Shown here piece after piece: positions 7,644 through 16,183 of a stretch of DNA of 64,000 nucleotides; within the stretch, counting starts at the first letter, position 1, and each line of letters opens with the position of its first letter. The stretch lies in the NCBI GenBank assembly GCA_963668325.1, contig OY764222.1:2170001-2234000 (forward strand), written 5' to 3'. The notes under the pieces were generated by a model, which made no database searches, was not told the DNA's origin, and saw only the letters and a list, made by a program, of their open reading frames with translations. Origin of the DNA: MPNP01 sp963668325 (GTDB lineage Bacteria > Pseudomonadota > Alphaproteobacteria > Rhodobacterales > Rhodobacteraceae). The position numbers and the translations under genes were made by a program.

Positions 7644-10472
7644 TTAACTGTCCGCTGTTTTTTGGTTGATTGCATCCAACAGGCTTTTTCTCAGGTTTTC
7701 AAGCCTGGTATCCGAGATAATTTTCAGCCCAGACCTGTCTTTGACATAAAATACATCTACTGCTTGGGCACCATAGGTAGCAACAACAGATGAAACCACG
7801 GTAATCCCTTTTTTGTTCAATGTTTGAACCAGGTCATATAGCAAGCCTGATCTATCCTGCGTATCGACCTCAACAATGGTGTGAAGATCAGACCCCGCGT
7901 TATCGAAGGTAATTTCAGTAGGCACTGCAAATTTTGTTGCTTTTTTAAATCTGGTTGGCTTTTGTAGTGCATTGGGCTGGTTGAGTTTCTCATCCAGGAA
8001 TGCAAAATCCGAGGTAAATTTTTGTATCTGGCTCCGTAGTCGATTTATTTTTACTTTCTCATAAGGCTTGCCATTAGTGTCCTGTAACCAAAAGGCACTG
8101 GTCAAATAGCCATCTGAAGTCATATAGGATTTAGCGTCAACAATATTCACATTTATCAATGCGAGTATTCCTGCAAATTTTGAAAAAAGATCAGGTAAAT
8201 ACTTTCGGACCATACAAAGTCTTGTGGCACCTCTGGTTTCGTCTTTGGTAAAGGCAAATGCTGTTTCCTCATCACTTACCTGATCAAGTAACTCAATGAA
8301 TTTGATTTGTACTTCAGGAGCCAAACTTCGCCAAAAGGGATCCCCATGACGTTTAATAGCACTTTCCGAGTTTTCATGCTTCAGTTCGGCAAGTTGTGTT
8401 GAAACAATTTTCTTGGACTCTTCCACATCGAAATAGGAAGAAAAATTAACTGAACCATCGGTCATTACTGAATGTGTGAATTTGTAAAGGTCTCTTAACA
8501 TCTGGGCTTTCCAATGGTTCCAAACACCTGGTCCTACCCCCATGATGTCACATACGGTAAGAACTGTTAATAATTTCAGTTTAGTCCTGTTTCCGACAAT
8601 CTTGGCAAAATTGATTACGGTTTTTGGATCCCCGATATCCCTTTTTTGCGAAGTATCGGACATCAGAAGGTGATGCCTAACCAACCAAACAACAAGTTCA
8701 GTTTCCTTTTCATCAAGACCCAATCTCGGAGCTACTGTCTTCGCTAGTTCTGCTCCGATTGTAGAATGATCAGCATTCCTTCCCTTGCCAATATCGTGCA
8801 ATAAAAGTGCAACATAGAGAACCTTCCTGTTCAGTCCTTTTTCTAAAATTGAGGTGGCGATGGGGAGATCCTCTTTCAGTTCACCCTTTTCCAGTTTGGC
8901 CAGAAAGGCGACACACTGGATCGTATGTTCATCCACTGTATAATGGTGATAGGAGTTGTATTGCATCAAGGCAACAATTCTATCGAACTCTGGTATAAAC
9001 CTGCCTAATACTCCAACCTCGTTCATTCTTCTAAGCACACGCTCAGGGTTGCCATAATTCAGGAGCATCCTCAGGAATATTTCGTTGGTTTCAGAATCGG
9101 CAATAAATTCTTCATCAATCAAATACAGGTTTGCTGACACAAGTCGCATTGAATCAGGATGCAACAATAATCCAGTATCCAGGCCGACCTCGAATAGTCT
9201 TAGAATATTCAATCTATCATTGATATAGGTATCTGGGTCTGCAATTGACAAACGGCCATTGACTTCCTTGTACTCTGGTGGAAGATGAGATTGTAGATTG
9301 GCCCGTGCTCTCTTTAGCCAGCCTCGGAGAATTGGTTCGCGCTTTACATGCTGGGCTTCCAACTTAGTAAGGAAAATCCTGGTGAGGTCTCCCACATCAG
9401 TGGCATGGCCAAAGTAATCCTGCATAAAGAATTCAACAGCCTGACGCCCATCTCTATCCTTGTACCCAAGATTTTTTGCTATCTCAAATTGGACATCAAA
9501 ATGAAGAATATCCTGGGGTCTCTTGGCCAGATCGTGTAATTCACATCGAACCGCCCAAAGAAATGATTCAGCACTGATAAATTTTTCAAATTCTTCGATT
9601 GTGAATACTTCGAGATCAATAAGTTCTTTAGTGTCTTGTATCCTATAGAGATACTTTACTATCCAAAAAAGGGTTTGCAGATCCCTTAATCCACCCTTGG
9701 CTTCCTTGACATTAGGTTCCAAAAGGTACCTGTTTCCTCCTTGTCGGGTATATCTGGATTCTCTCTCCTCCAGTTTCGCTTCAACAAAAGCTGGACCAGA
9801 GCCTTTGAACAAATCGTTCCAAAGTTTGTCGTGGAGTTGTTTTTCGGAGGATTTTGGTCCCCAAACCAACCTGCTCTCCAAGAGAGCGGTTCTAATGGTC
9901 AGGTCACCCTTGGCAAAATGGAGGCACTCTTTAATTGTTCTAACCGAATGTCCAACCTTTAAATTTAAGTCCCAAAATATGTAGAGAGCACCCTCAATAA
10001 CCTTATTTTCCAGATCCCCACTGTTTTCGTTAAGCAGGAATAACAAATCAACATCGGAATGGGGAGCCATTTCACCTCGGCCATATCCACCAACACCAAA
10101 TACTGAAAAATTTACCTGAGAGCCCTTGCTACCGAATAATACCTTGGTTGAGAATTCCAAAGCAATCTGAACAATACAATCTGTTATATATGAATAAGAG
10201 CGAACTGTTCTGAGGGCTGAATAAGGGTTCAGCAAATGCTCGAATCTGCTTGCCTCCCTGAGTTGGTTCTTACTTTCTGCAATTTGGTTGGCTAAGGCTT
10301 TTATTAGGTTCCTTCTGATCTCCTGAATTTCTTTTGCTTTATAATCCCCAGGAGTGAGGTAGGTCGAGAAAGCGTCTGGATCAAAAATTTCTCTAGGCTC
10401 CAGAATTAATCTACTGCCGTCTACCAACGGTATGTTTGACTCTGGACTAGAGCCGGTTTCGGCCATAGTCAT
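7644..10472 (-). CDS. glnD: Bifunctional uridylyltransferase/uridylyl-removing enzyme (PII regulator)
   Basis: GlnD senses glutamine and adds or removes UMP on PII proteins, controlling nitrogen assimilation. All four expected parts are seen in 942 residues: the nucleotidyltransferase core GGYGRGEMAPHSDVD at residues 128-142, the PII-uridylyltransferase helical region, an HD phosphohydrolase domain with LLHDIGKG and HHLLMSD at roughly 550-610, and two C-terminal ACT domains (about 740-930; STSSVVATYG-like strand turns and the DRSGLLYDLVQTL motif). It stands alone with AT-rich flanks. Its functional partner glnE lies about 14 kb away in this window. In many relatives glnD sits near murJ or mutS, which is not so here. 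Confidence 0.96.
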   Translation of the reverse strand: MTMAETGSSPESNIPLVDGSRLILEPREIFDPDAFSTYLTPGDYKAKEIQEIRRNLIKALANQIAESKNQLREASRFEHLLNPYSALRTVRSYSYITDCIVQIALEFSTKVLFGSKGSQVNFSVFGVGGYGRGEMAPHSDVDLLFLLNENSGDLENKVIEGALYIFWDLNLKVGHSVRTIKECLHFAKGDLTIRTALLESRLVWGPKSSEKQLHDKLWNDLFKGSGPAFVEAKLEERESRYTRQGGNRYLLEPNVKEAKGGLRDLQTLFWIVKYLYRIQDTKELIDLEVFTIEEFEKFISAESFLWAVRCELHDLAKRPQDILHFDVQFEIAKNLGYKDRDGRQAVEFFMQDYFGHATDVGDLTRIFLTKLEAQHVKREPILRGWLKRARANLQSHLPPEYKEVNGRLSIADPDTYINDRLNILRLFEVGLDTGLLLHPDSMRLVSANLYLIDEEFIADSETNEIFLRMLLNYGNPERVLRRMNEVGVLGRFIPEFDRIVALMQYNSYHHYTVDEHTIQCVAFLAKLEKGELKEDLPIATSILEKGLNRKVLYVALLLHDIGKGRNADHSTIGAELAKTVAPRLGLDEKETELVVWLVRHHLLMSDTSQKRDIGDPKTVINFAKIVGNRTKLKLLTVLTVCDIMGVGPGVWNHWKAQMLRDLYKFTHSVMTDGSVNFSSYFDVEESKKIVSTQLAELKHENSESAIKRHGDPFWRSLAPEVQIKFIELLDQVSDEETAFAFTKDETRGATRLCMVRKYLPDLFSKFAGILALINVNIVDAKSYMTSDGYLTSAFWLQDTNGKPYEKVKINRLRSQIQKFTSDFAFLDEKLNQPNALQKPTRFKKATKFAVPTEITFDNAGSDLHTIVEVDTQDRSGLLYDLVQTLNKKGITVVSSVVATYGAQAVDVFYVKDRSGLKIISDTRLENLRKSLLDAINQKTADS

Positions 10473-10856
10473 AAGTAATTCCTTCGAAATTTTACTATCA
10501 TAGGTACATCCAAGTTTAGCACTATATTACGGAATTTAACGTTCATTTTTCTACGCTGTATACATATGAATAATGAAATTGGTGAAATTTCAAAATAAAA
10601 TATTCTAAGGAATCATTTCCCCGAACATCCATTAGCTAAATTCACAACTGGTGGAGCGGTATAATGTTAATCGCAAATGCTGTATGTTGCACAAAACATC
10701 TATAATTAGATTAGAGAAGTAAATTCAAACTACCACTGATACATTAATAACGAAATATTTAGCTATTGCTTACAACAGGGTATTAAGAACTTTATTTATA
10801 ATAATTTTCCCCCTCTCTTGTAATTCATATCCCAATGGGGTATATTTGTACTGGTT
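10473..10856. other. Intergenic gap upstream of glnD and of the HigB-like module
   Basis: An AT-rich stretch of 384 bases between two divergently transcribed units. No gene, RNA or strong repeat is recognised. It should contain the promoters of glnD (minus strand) and of the toxin-antitoxin module (plus strand), but no confident -35/-10 pair was picked. Confidence 0.4.
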
Positions 10857-11210
10857 ATGCATACCGTTGTTGAAACACCGACTTTTACCCGGCAGGCGGC
10901 CAAGGTACTCAGTGATAAGGAGCGTCATCGACTGATTGACCTTTTGGCTGAAAATCCCTAGGTCGGCGACGTGATCCAGGCAACCGGGGGCGTACGCAAA
11001 CTGCGGATACCAACATCAGGGCGTGGTAAAAGTGGTGGGTCCAGGGTGATCTATTTCTTTGGAGGTAACAGAATACCGGTTTATGCATTCTTGCTTTATA
11101 CCAAGTCCGATCGGGAAGATATGAACCCGGCGGAGCGAAAGGCAGTAGTCAGGGAGGTTACAGCTCTTGCCAGGGACCTCAGAAAAAATAAAAGGTACAA
11201 AGATGACTGA
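10857..11210 (+). pseudogene. HigB/RelE-type toxin interrupted by an in-frame TAG
   Basis: Read from the ATG at 10857 the frame gives 34 residues, then TAG at 10959-10961, then a continuous 82 residues to the stop at 11208-11210. Together they make a standard RelE/HigB-family toxin: an N-terminal helix with FTRQAAKVLSDKERHRLIDLL, then GGVRKLRIP, GGSRVIYFF and a C-terminal LLYTKSDRED, ALARDLR. Toxins of this family cleave mRNA on the ribosome. Only one codon separates an intact gene from this one, so inactivation seems recent, unless the amber codon is suppressed or the fragment after it starts at an internal codon (ATG is absent; a GTG lies at 10971). The antitoxin gene overlaps the end by 8 bases. 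Confidence 0.75.
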
Positions 11211-11484
11211 ATTTGGTGAAGAATTGCTCAAGGCCATCGGTGAAGCACGTGCTCATGCCAGGGGAGAAGGTCCCGGGATAGTGCACAAGCCAGTTAATCC
11301 TAGGGATGTACGCAAGGCCGTAAAGCTAACCCAGGAGCAAATGGCGCCGCTGATGGGTATGAGTCTCTCGGGCTATCGCAAATGGGAGCAAAAGCGGCGG
11401 ACAGTCAGTGGTCCGGCTGAAATTCTCTTGAAGATCCTGGAACGGGAGCCGGAGTTGTTCCAACGCACAGTACTGGATGCCTGA
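11203..11484 (+). CDS. HigA-type XRE antitoxin
   Basis: A protein of 93 residues with an N-terminal toxin-binding helix and a helix-turn-helix in the second half (LTQEQMAPLMGMSLSGYRKWE at about residues 42-62). This is the domain order of HigA/MqsA-like antitoxins that neutralise the toxin and repress their own promoter. The ATG at 11203 overlaps the toxin end by 8 bases, which fixes the start better than the longer frame from 11167. The antitoxin is intact although the toxin has an amber codon, a common pattern when a module decays because losing the antitoxin first would be lethal. Confidence 0.85.
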   Translation: MTEFGEELLKAIGEARAHARGEGPGIVHKPVNPRDVRKAVKLTQEQMAPLMGMSLSGYRKWEQKRRTVSGPAEILLKILEREPELFQRTVLDA

Positions 11485-11512
11485 TTGGGGCAGATTGAGT
11501 AGCAATACCTTA

Positions 11513-11690
11513 CCGGAATCTGCTACAATTCCATCCCTGGGTGACCCAATTTGTGATTGGTATCGGTAACCAATTCCTCCTCCAGAAGGGTAAAATGTCT
11601 TTCTCGTAGAGAATTGTCGGTATAAGGATGCTGTAGCCCCATTAGCTAGGCCAGAATGTCATCCAGGGATTTGTAATCCAGCTGAGCCCC
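11513..11690 (-). mobile_element. Decayed fragment of an ISNCY-type transposase gene
   Basis: Reading along the plus strand, this stretch aligns with 61,513-61,690 inside the intact transposase gene at the right end of the window. Shared words include ATTCCATCCCTGG versus ACTCCATCCCTGG, TTGTGATTG in both, AACCAAT then CCTCCTCCAG in both, and AAGATGCTGGAGCCC versus AGGATGCTGTAGCCC. The copy corresponds to the N-terminal part of the transposase on the minus strand. It is full of substitutions and carries no open frame, so it is an old relic of an element related to, but not identical with, the intact one. No inverted repeat is left. The surrounding 11485-11847 has no gene. Confidence 0.75.
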
Positions 11691-11847
11691 CACGTATAAT
11701 CTTCACCTAGCATCCAAAATTTTTCTAGTATTCAAATGTAAAATGAAAATAATGGTTTTAATAAATGGCAAGTACCCGATTAGAACTGTATTTAGACTGT
11801 GTTTTACTAGAAAAAGTGCTTGTTTGAGAATTAGCAAGGAAGATTAA

Positions 11848-13281
11848 TTGGCTGAACGTTATCAAAGAGATATGTTGGGATACGGTAAGGACGGCTTCCC
11901 TGTCGTTTGGCCTGAGGAGGCTAGAATTGCAGTGCAATTTGTCCTCAATTATGAGGAAGGAGGAGAAAATTGCCTACTCCATGGCGACGACGCCTCCGAA
12001 GCATTCCTTTCTGAAATAATTGGAGCGTCGCCTTGGCTTGGGCAAAGGCATTGGAATATGGAATCCATCTATGAATATGGAGCACGCTCTGGCTATTGGC
12101 GATTGTATCGTACATTTACCTCGGCCAAAATACCTATAACGGTATATGGCGTGGCAACAGCCTTGGCGCGATCTCCAGAACAGGTTGTCTCCATGAAAGA
12201 GGCTGGGTGGGAAATAGCAAGCCACGGCTTGAAGTGGATTGAATATAAGGATTTTTCCCTTGCTGATGAAAGATCTCATTTGCAGGAGGCCATTGCTCTC
12301 CATGAGCGGGTGGTAGGTAGCAGACCCCTTGGTTGGTATACGGGAAGATGTTCAATGAACACGGTAAAGTTGGCTGCCGAGGAGGGAGGGTTTGAATACA
12401 TTTCGGATAGTTACGCAGATGATTTGCCTTACTGGACCAATTCTAATGGGAAAAACCAGTTAATCATACCTTACACTCTGGATACAAATGACATGAGGTT
12501 TGCCACCAATCAGGGTTTCAACACCGGAGGGGATTTTTATAACTATCTCAAGGATAGTTTTGATGTTTTATACAATGAGGGTAAGGAGGGGTTTCCCAAA
12601 ATGATGTCTGTCGGCTTGCATTGCCGGTTGGCTGGAAGACCAGGAAGAACATCAGGGTTGCTTCGTTTTATCGAATACATCAAGAGCAAGGACAAGGTTT
12701 GGATACCTACAAGACTGGATATTGCCAGGCATTGGGCCCAGCATTATCCTCCTCAAGGGCATTTCCAACCTTCCTTTCTGCCTAAAAAGGAGTTTGTTAA
12801 AATTTTTGGGGGTGTTATCGAACATTCCCAATGGGTTGCTGAAAAGGTTTATAACCTGGAATTAGGACCAGCCTATGATTGCCCTGAGGGGATTCACAAC
12901 GCATTTTGCCAAGTGCTCGGATTAAGTTCGGATCAAGACAAGCTGACAATTTTGAACAAACATCCCCAACTCGCCGGTAAATCGGCCAAAAGTGGCAAGC
13001 TTGGTTCATCCTCAAAAGAGGAGCAAAGTTCCAGAGGATTGGATACATTAAAGGCAAATGAAGGGCAGAAACTTGAAGGTTTAAACAGTCAGTACCTGAA
13101 AAAATTTGGGTTCCCGTATATTATAGCTGTCAAGGATTATGACAAAAGGACCATTTTTCGTGAAATTGAGAAACGGATTAATCGATCCAAGGAAGTAGAA
13201 TTTAAAGAAGCATGCTTTCAAGTAGAAAGAATAGCCTGGTACAGGATTAGGGAAATATTCAGTTCAAGGAGAACAGATTGA
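11848..13281 (+). CDS. Allantoinase (PuuE type) fused to OHCU decarboxylase (UraD)
   Basis: A two-domain enzyme of 477 residues. Residues 1 to about 305 are a cofactor-poor polysaccharide-deacetylase-fold allantoinase of the PuuE type (RDMLGYG, VVWPEEARIAVQFVLNYEEG, ASHGLKWI, GWYTGR, GDFYNYL). Residues about 310-477 are an OHCU decarboxylase: IEHSQWVAEK, HPQLAGK, EEQSSRGLDTL, LNSQYLKKFGFPYIIAVK. UraD gives S-allantoin from OHCU and the allantoinase opens it to allantoate, so the fusion joins consecutive steps of uric acid breakdown. The TTG at 11848 has AAGGAAGA about 8 bases upstream. The next gene overlaps by 4 bases. The fusion is known in other proteobacteria; domain calls are firm. Confidence 0.92.
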   Translation: MAERYQRDMLGYGKDGFPVVWPEEARIAVQFVLNYEEGGENCLLHGDDASEAFLSEIIGASPWLGQRHWNMESIYEYGARSGYWRLYRTFTSAKIPITVYGVATALARSPEQVVSMKEAGWEIASHGLKWIEYKDFSLADERSHLQEAIALHERVVGSRPLGWYTGRCSMNTVKLAAEEGGFEYISDSYADDLPYWTNSNGKNQLIIPYTLDTNDMRFATNQGFNTGGDFYNYLKDSFDVLYNEGKEGFPKMMSVGLHCRLAGRPGRTSGLLRFIEYIKSKDKVWIPTRLDIARHWAQHYPPQGHFQPSFLPKKEFVKIFGGVIEHSQWVAEKVYNLELGPAYDCPEGIHNAFCQVLGLSSDQDKLTILNKHPQLAGKSAKSGKLGSSSKEEQSSRGLDTLKANEGQKLEGLNSQYLKKFGFPYIIAVKDYDKRTIFREIEKRINRSKEVEFKEACFQVERIAWYRIREIFSSRRTD

Positions 13282-14096
13282 AGGGAGACTATTACAACCC
13301 AATTGGGGGCGTCCCACCTCAAACCCAATTAACCACTGACCGTGCTGTAGCGACCAATTCCTATTTGGTTATTCCGGCAAGGTCCCTAACGGATATTGTA
13401 ACCAGCAACCTTCCCTATTGGGATGAAACCAGATTGTGGATACTGGCCCAACCTCAATCAGGATTTATACAGACCTTTACCCATTACTTGATGGAGGTTG
13501 AACCTGGTGGTGGGAGTGCCAACGCAGAACCCGATACAGAATGTGAGGCAGTACTATTTGTAACCGAAGGAGAGTTTGAGCTTCAAAGATTTGGCGATGA
13601 GGCCTATAACCTTGAACCAGGTAGCTATGTGTATTTACCCCCGGACGAAGAATGGTCACTAAAAAATGTCAGCGATCAGGAGGGGTGCTTTCACTGGATT
13701 CGAAAGAAGTACGAATTCATAGACGGCGTTACCCCTCCAGATATGTTTGTTATGCATGAGAAGGAAATTATTCCTGAACCAATGGCTAACTCGAACGGCA
13801 CCTGGTTTACTCAACGTTTTGTTGATCCTGAGGATATTTCCCATGATATGCACGTCAATATAGTTTCCTTCCAACCTGGTGGTTCCATCCCATTTTTGGA
13901 AACTCACCCGATGGAACATGGGATCTATATATTACAGGGCAAAGGGGTGTATAATCTTAATAATGATTGGATTGAAGTCGAAGCTGGTGATTATTTGGCA
14001 CTTCGGTCATTTTGTCCACAAGCCTGTTATGCAGGAGGGCCCGACCAGTTCAGATATCTCCTATACAAAAATGTAAATCGTCATCCAAAATTTTAA
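13278..14096 (+). CDS. allE: (S)-ureidoglycine aminohydrolase (bicupin)
   Basis: AllE releases ammonia from S-ureidoglycine to give S-ureidoglycolate. The 272-residue protein has two cupin halves. The second carries the metal and substrate residues expected of the family (FQPGGSIPFLETHPMEHG at about residues 197-214, then YILQGKGVYNLN). The first half includes EAVLFVTEGEFEL. It starts at a TTG whose last two bases are shared with the stop of the upstream fusion gene, so translation is coupled. The enzyme that should make its substrate, allantoate amidohydrolase (AllC), is not in this window. Assignment is strong from family and operon. Confidence 0.92.
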   Translation: MKGDYYNPIGGVPPQTQLTTDRAVATNSYLVIPARSLTDIVTSNLPYWDETRLWILAQPQSGFIQTFTHYLMEVEPGGGSANAEPDTECEAVLFVTEGEFELQRFGDEAYNLEPGSYVYLPPDEEWSLKNVSDQEGCFHWIRKKYEFIDGVTPPDMFVMHEKEIIPEPMANSNGTWFTQRFVDPEDISHDMHVNIVSFQPGGSIPFLETHPMEHGIYILQGKGVYNLNNDWIEVEAGDYLALRSFCPQACYAGGPDQFRYLLYKNVNRHPKF

Positions 14097-14161
14097 GCCC
14101 CGAAATTTGTAAAGAAGTTGGCTGATTAGGTACGCACGAAGAAATAATATTGAGTTTCTGA

Positions 14162-14659
14162 ATGGAGATGGAAGGATTTGAATTAACAGCCAGTCTGATT
14201 AGTGATACAAATTTTCATGAATTCGGTGAAATCATTCAATTGAATACTGTTGAACCAAAATCAATCAACCAGGGGAAATGTCTTCGCTTCAATGATTTGG
14301 CAAATTTGGACCATGACTCTGATGGACGATTGGGTATAAGCATATTTGAATCCAGGATAAGATCCATCCCCCACAAATTTAAACTTGTGGAAAGGCATCC
14401 GCACGGTTCCCAATTTTTTTTCCCGATGGACAATGAACCATTTTTAGTCATTGTTGCCCCAGATCATGAAGGAAAACCTGGAAGACCCAAGGCGTTTATA
14501 ACCAAAAAATATCAAGGGATTAATATATACCGAGGAACTTGGCATGGAGTCTTGACACCGTTCCAAGGCTCAGGTAGGTTTTGGGTCTTAGATTGGATAG
14601 GTACCAGGGTAAACCTGGAGGAATATGAGTACTCAAATTATTGGAAGGTTACCATTTAA
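14162..14659 (+). CDS. allA: Ureidoglycolate lyase
   Basis: AllA splits ureidoglycolate into glyoxylate and urea, finishing ureide breakdown. The 165-residue length is typical. Family features seen are the central VERHPHGSQFFFPM, then FLVIVAPD and near the end GTWHGVLTPF, where the histidine-containing segments form the cupin-like active site. It follows allE by 65 bases and lies in the same direction, so it is probably the last gene of the operon. A strong hairpin terminator follows at 14765. Urease and glyoxylate genes are not seen nearby. Confidence 0.93.
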   Translation: MEMEGFELTASLISDTNFHEFGEIIQLNTVEPKSINQGKCLRFNDLANLDHDSDGRLGISIFESRIRSIPHKFKLVERHPHGSQFFFPMDNEPFLVIVAPDHEGKPGRPKAFITKKYQGINIYRGTWHGVLTPFQGSGRFWVLDWIGTRVNLEEYEYSNYWKVTI

Positions 14660-14764
14660 CCATAAGCAGAAATCAATGCGCTTAATTCCTCTTGACAGTT
14701 ATTCTAGGAATAATTATATTTCCTTTTGAAACGCATGCTGGTTTACTAGCCTGCCTTCATTCCG

Positions 14765-14798
14765 AAGCCCGCACGTAGGTGCGGGCTTTCGCGTTTTA
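14765..14798 (+). terminator. Rho-independent terminator
   Basis: A perfect 10-base stem, AAGCCCGCAC (14765-14774) with GTGCGGGCTT (14779-14788) around a GTAG loop, is followed by a short T-rich tail (TCGCGTTTT). It closes the ureide operon and sits only 18 bases ahead of the next start codon, so it also insulates the DUF3800 gene. Confidence 0.8.
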
Positions 14799-14815
14799 GA
14801 GCCATTGGGATTTCT

Positions 14816-15565
14816 ATGACTTATATTGCCTATCTGGATGAGTTCGGCCACATCGGCCCATATATTAGCAAGAAACACCCAAAACACAACGACAGTCCGG
14901 TGTTCGGTCTAGCCGGCATCGTCCTGCCCGTGGATGAGGTCAGGGGGTTTACAACTTGGTTTTTTAAACGGAAGTGCGAGTTGCTGGATTTCGAAATCAA
15001 TAGAGCGAATAAACACCGAGCAGAATGGGAGAAAAAGGGATCGAGTCTTTACACCGTAAAGAATGTGGAGCAATACCCTGAACTGCGCAAGGCCACCAAT
15101 CGTATGTTCAACAATATCCTGGCACTTAGAGGTTTCGTGTTCTATGTGGGTATAAAGAAGACTGCCCCGCCCGATAAACACAATCCAAACAAGCTCTATC
15201 GCAGTATTCTCAGCGAGGCGATAAAGCGGCTGAACGATTTCTGCACCGACTGTAGCCCGCAGAGCAATTTTATTCTGGCACTCGACGAGCATAACCAACG
15301 CTCGGCCTTGGTCACTCAGGCATCACGCGACATGTTTGGAGGATCGGATCCACGGCGAAGTCTTATCGAACCCCCGTTTCAATTGGAAAGTCATCGGTAT
15401 CAGACAATGCAGGCTGCCGATTGGATTGCCGGACTAATCGGTCGTATAAGTGCATATGAGGTGGACCCAGACAGCTTTGGTGATAATCGCATATTCAAGC
15501 GTTACTTCGAAGACCGGCTCCGGCGCTCCCAGCGACGGAGCGGCATCCGTTCACACAAGATATGA
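14816..15565 (+). CDS. DUF3800 domain protein
   Basis: A 249-residue protein whose N-terminus (YIAYLDEFGHIG) and C-terminal half (ILALDEHNQR, then QTMQAADWIAGLIGR) match DUF3800. That family has a predicted RNase H-like fold in which the N-terminal aspartate/glutamate, the central aspartate and the QxADxxAG motif form an acidic site; all three are visible. The biochemical role is unknown, but members are frequent in mobile and defence regions. Codon choice is more GC-rich than in the neighbouring ureide genes. It lies between a terminator and a toxin-antitoxin remnant, so it is probably part of an acquired block. No partner gene is obvious. Confidence 0.8.
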   Translation: MTYIAYLDEFGHIGPYISKKHPKHNDSPVFGLAGIVLPVDEVRGFTTWFFKRKCELLDFEINRANKHRAEWEKKGSSLYTVKNVEQYPELRKATNRMFNNILALRGFVFYVGIKKTAPPDKHNPNKLYRSILSEAIKRLNDFCTDCSPQSNFILALDEHNQRSALVTQASRDMFGGSDPRRSLIEPPFQLESHRYQTMQAADWIAGLIGRISAYEVDPDSFGDNRIFKRYFEDRLRRSQRRSGIRSHKI

Positions 15566-15600
15566 ACGAACACAAGCCCTGCTTGTTGTCACTACCGATT

Positions 15601-15648
15601 GTATATTCCCCCAATTATACCGATATCGGCATAATTGGGGGAATATAC
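15601..15648. repeat. 48-base near-perfect palindrome
   Basis: GTATATTCCCCCAATTAT (15601-15618) is the exact reverse complement of 15631-15648, and the 12 bases between them contain a second palindrome, CCGATATCGG. The structure lies 36 bases after the DUF3800 stop and 74 bases before the antitoxin start. It lacks a T tract, so it may be a protein-binding site or the end of a small mobile element rather than a terminator. Confidence 0.85.
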
Positions 15649-15657
15649 AACAATCAA

Positions 15658-15711
15658 TTAACATTTATTTCATTTATTACATATATTGCGTTTACATAAG
15701 AAGTATGTAAA
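15658..15711 (+). promoter_or_regulatory. Putative promoter and operator of the antitoxin gene
   Basis: TTAACA at 15658-15663 and TATATT at 15682-15687 are separated by 18 bases and resemble a sigma-70 promoter. Directly after lies a perfect inverted repeat, TTTACATA-AGAAG-TATGTAAA (15691-15711), covering the expected transcription start. An AAGGAG ribosome site overlaps its right edge. This is where an autoregulating antitoxin would bind. The site calls are by eye. Confidence 0.5.
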
Positions 15712-15721
15712 GGAGATATTT

Positions 15722-16183
15722 ATGAACGCTATTACTCATCGTCAGTTCCCCTCAATCGCAGAAGATGCAGCAATGGCCCGGGACTCAAGACAAGCATTGT
15801 CACGCCATTTGGATGGCTTGAAATCTCTTAAACTCAGTATCATCGGTAATAATCAAGCAGAAACCATAAAACTTCCCACAAGTGTTGGGGCACTTCTCAT
15901 GGACATACTTGAGGCGATAGCAGTAGGGAAGGGGATTGCGGTTATACCTAAGAACACCGAATTAACTACTGTTCAGGCGGCTGATGTTCTGAATGTCTCT
16001 CGACCTTTCCTTATCAAGCTTTTAGAGGAAAAGAAAATTCCATATCGAATGGTTGGTAAGCACCGCCGGATCCGTATGGAGGATGTGATGGCATACAAGG
16101 GGGCAATAGATCAGGAGCGTGAAGTTGTCCTTGACCAGCTTATCGCCGATGCCCAAGATCAAGAGATGGGGTATGATGTTTGA
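15722..16183 (+). CDS. Excisionase-type DNA-binding antitoxin of a PIN-domain toxin
   Basis: A 153-residue protein with a C-terminal excisionase/MerR-like winged helix-turn-helix (LTTVQAADVLNVSRPFLIKLLE at about residues 81-102, then IPYRMVGKHRRIRMEDVMAY). Proteins of this form are antitoxins of large PIN-domain toxins and are followed by VLFDANVLYP-type toxin genes, exactly as here. AAGGAG lies 8 bases before the ATG at 15722, so this start is preferred over the longer frame from 15686. The stop overlaps the toxin start. The antitoxin appears intact while the toxin is broken. Confidence 0.82.
   Translation: MNAITHRQFPSIAEDAAMARDSRQALSRHLDGLKSLKLSIIGNNQAETIKLPTSVGALLMDILEAIAVGKGIAVIPKNTELTTVQAADVLNVSRPFLIKLLEEKKIPYRMVGKHRRIRMEDVMAYKGAIDQEREVVLDQLIADAQDQEMGYDV

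Noticed and set aside
10959..10961. TAG as a pyrrolysine codon
   Set aside because: There is no reason for pyrrolysine in a RelE-type toxin and no pyl gene in the window; a mutation is simpler.
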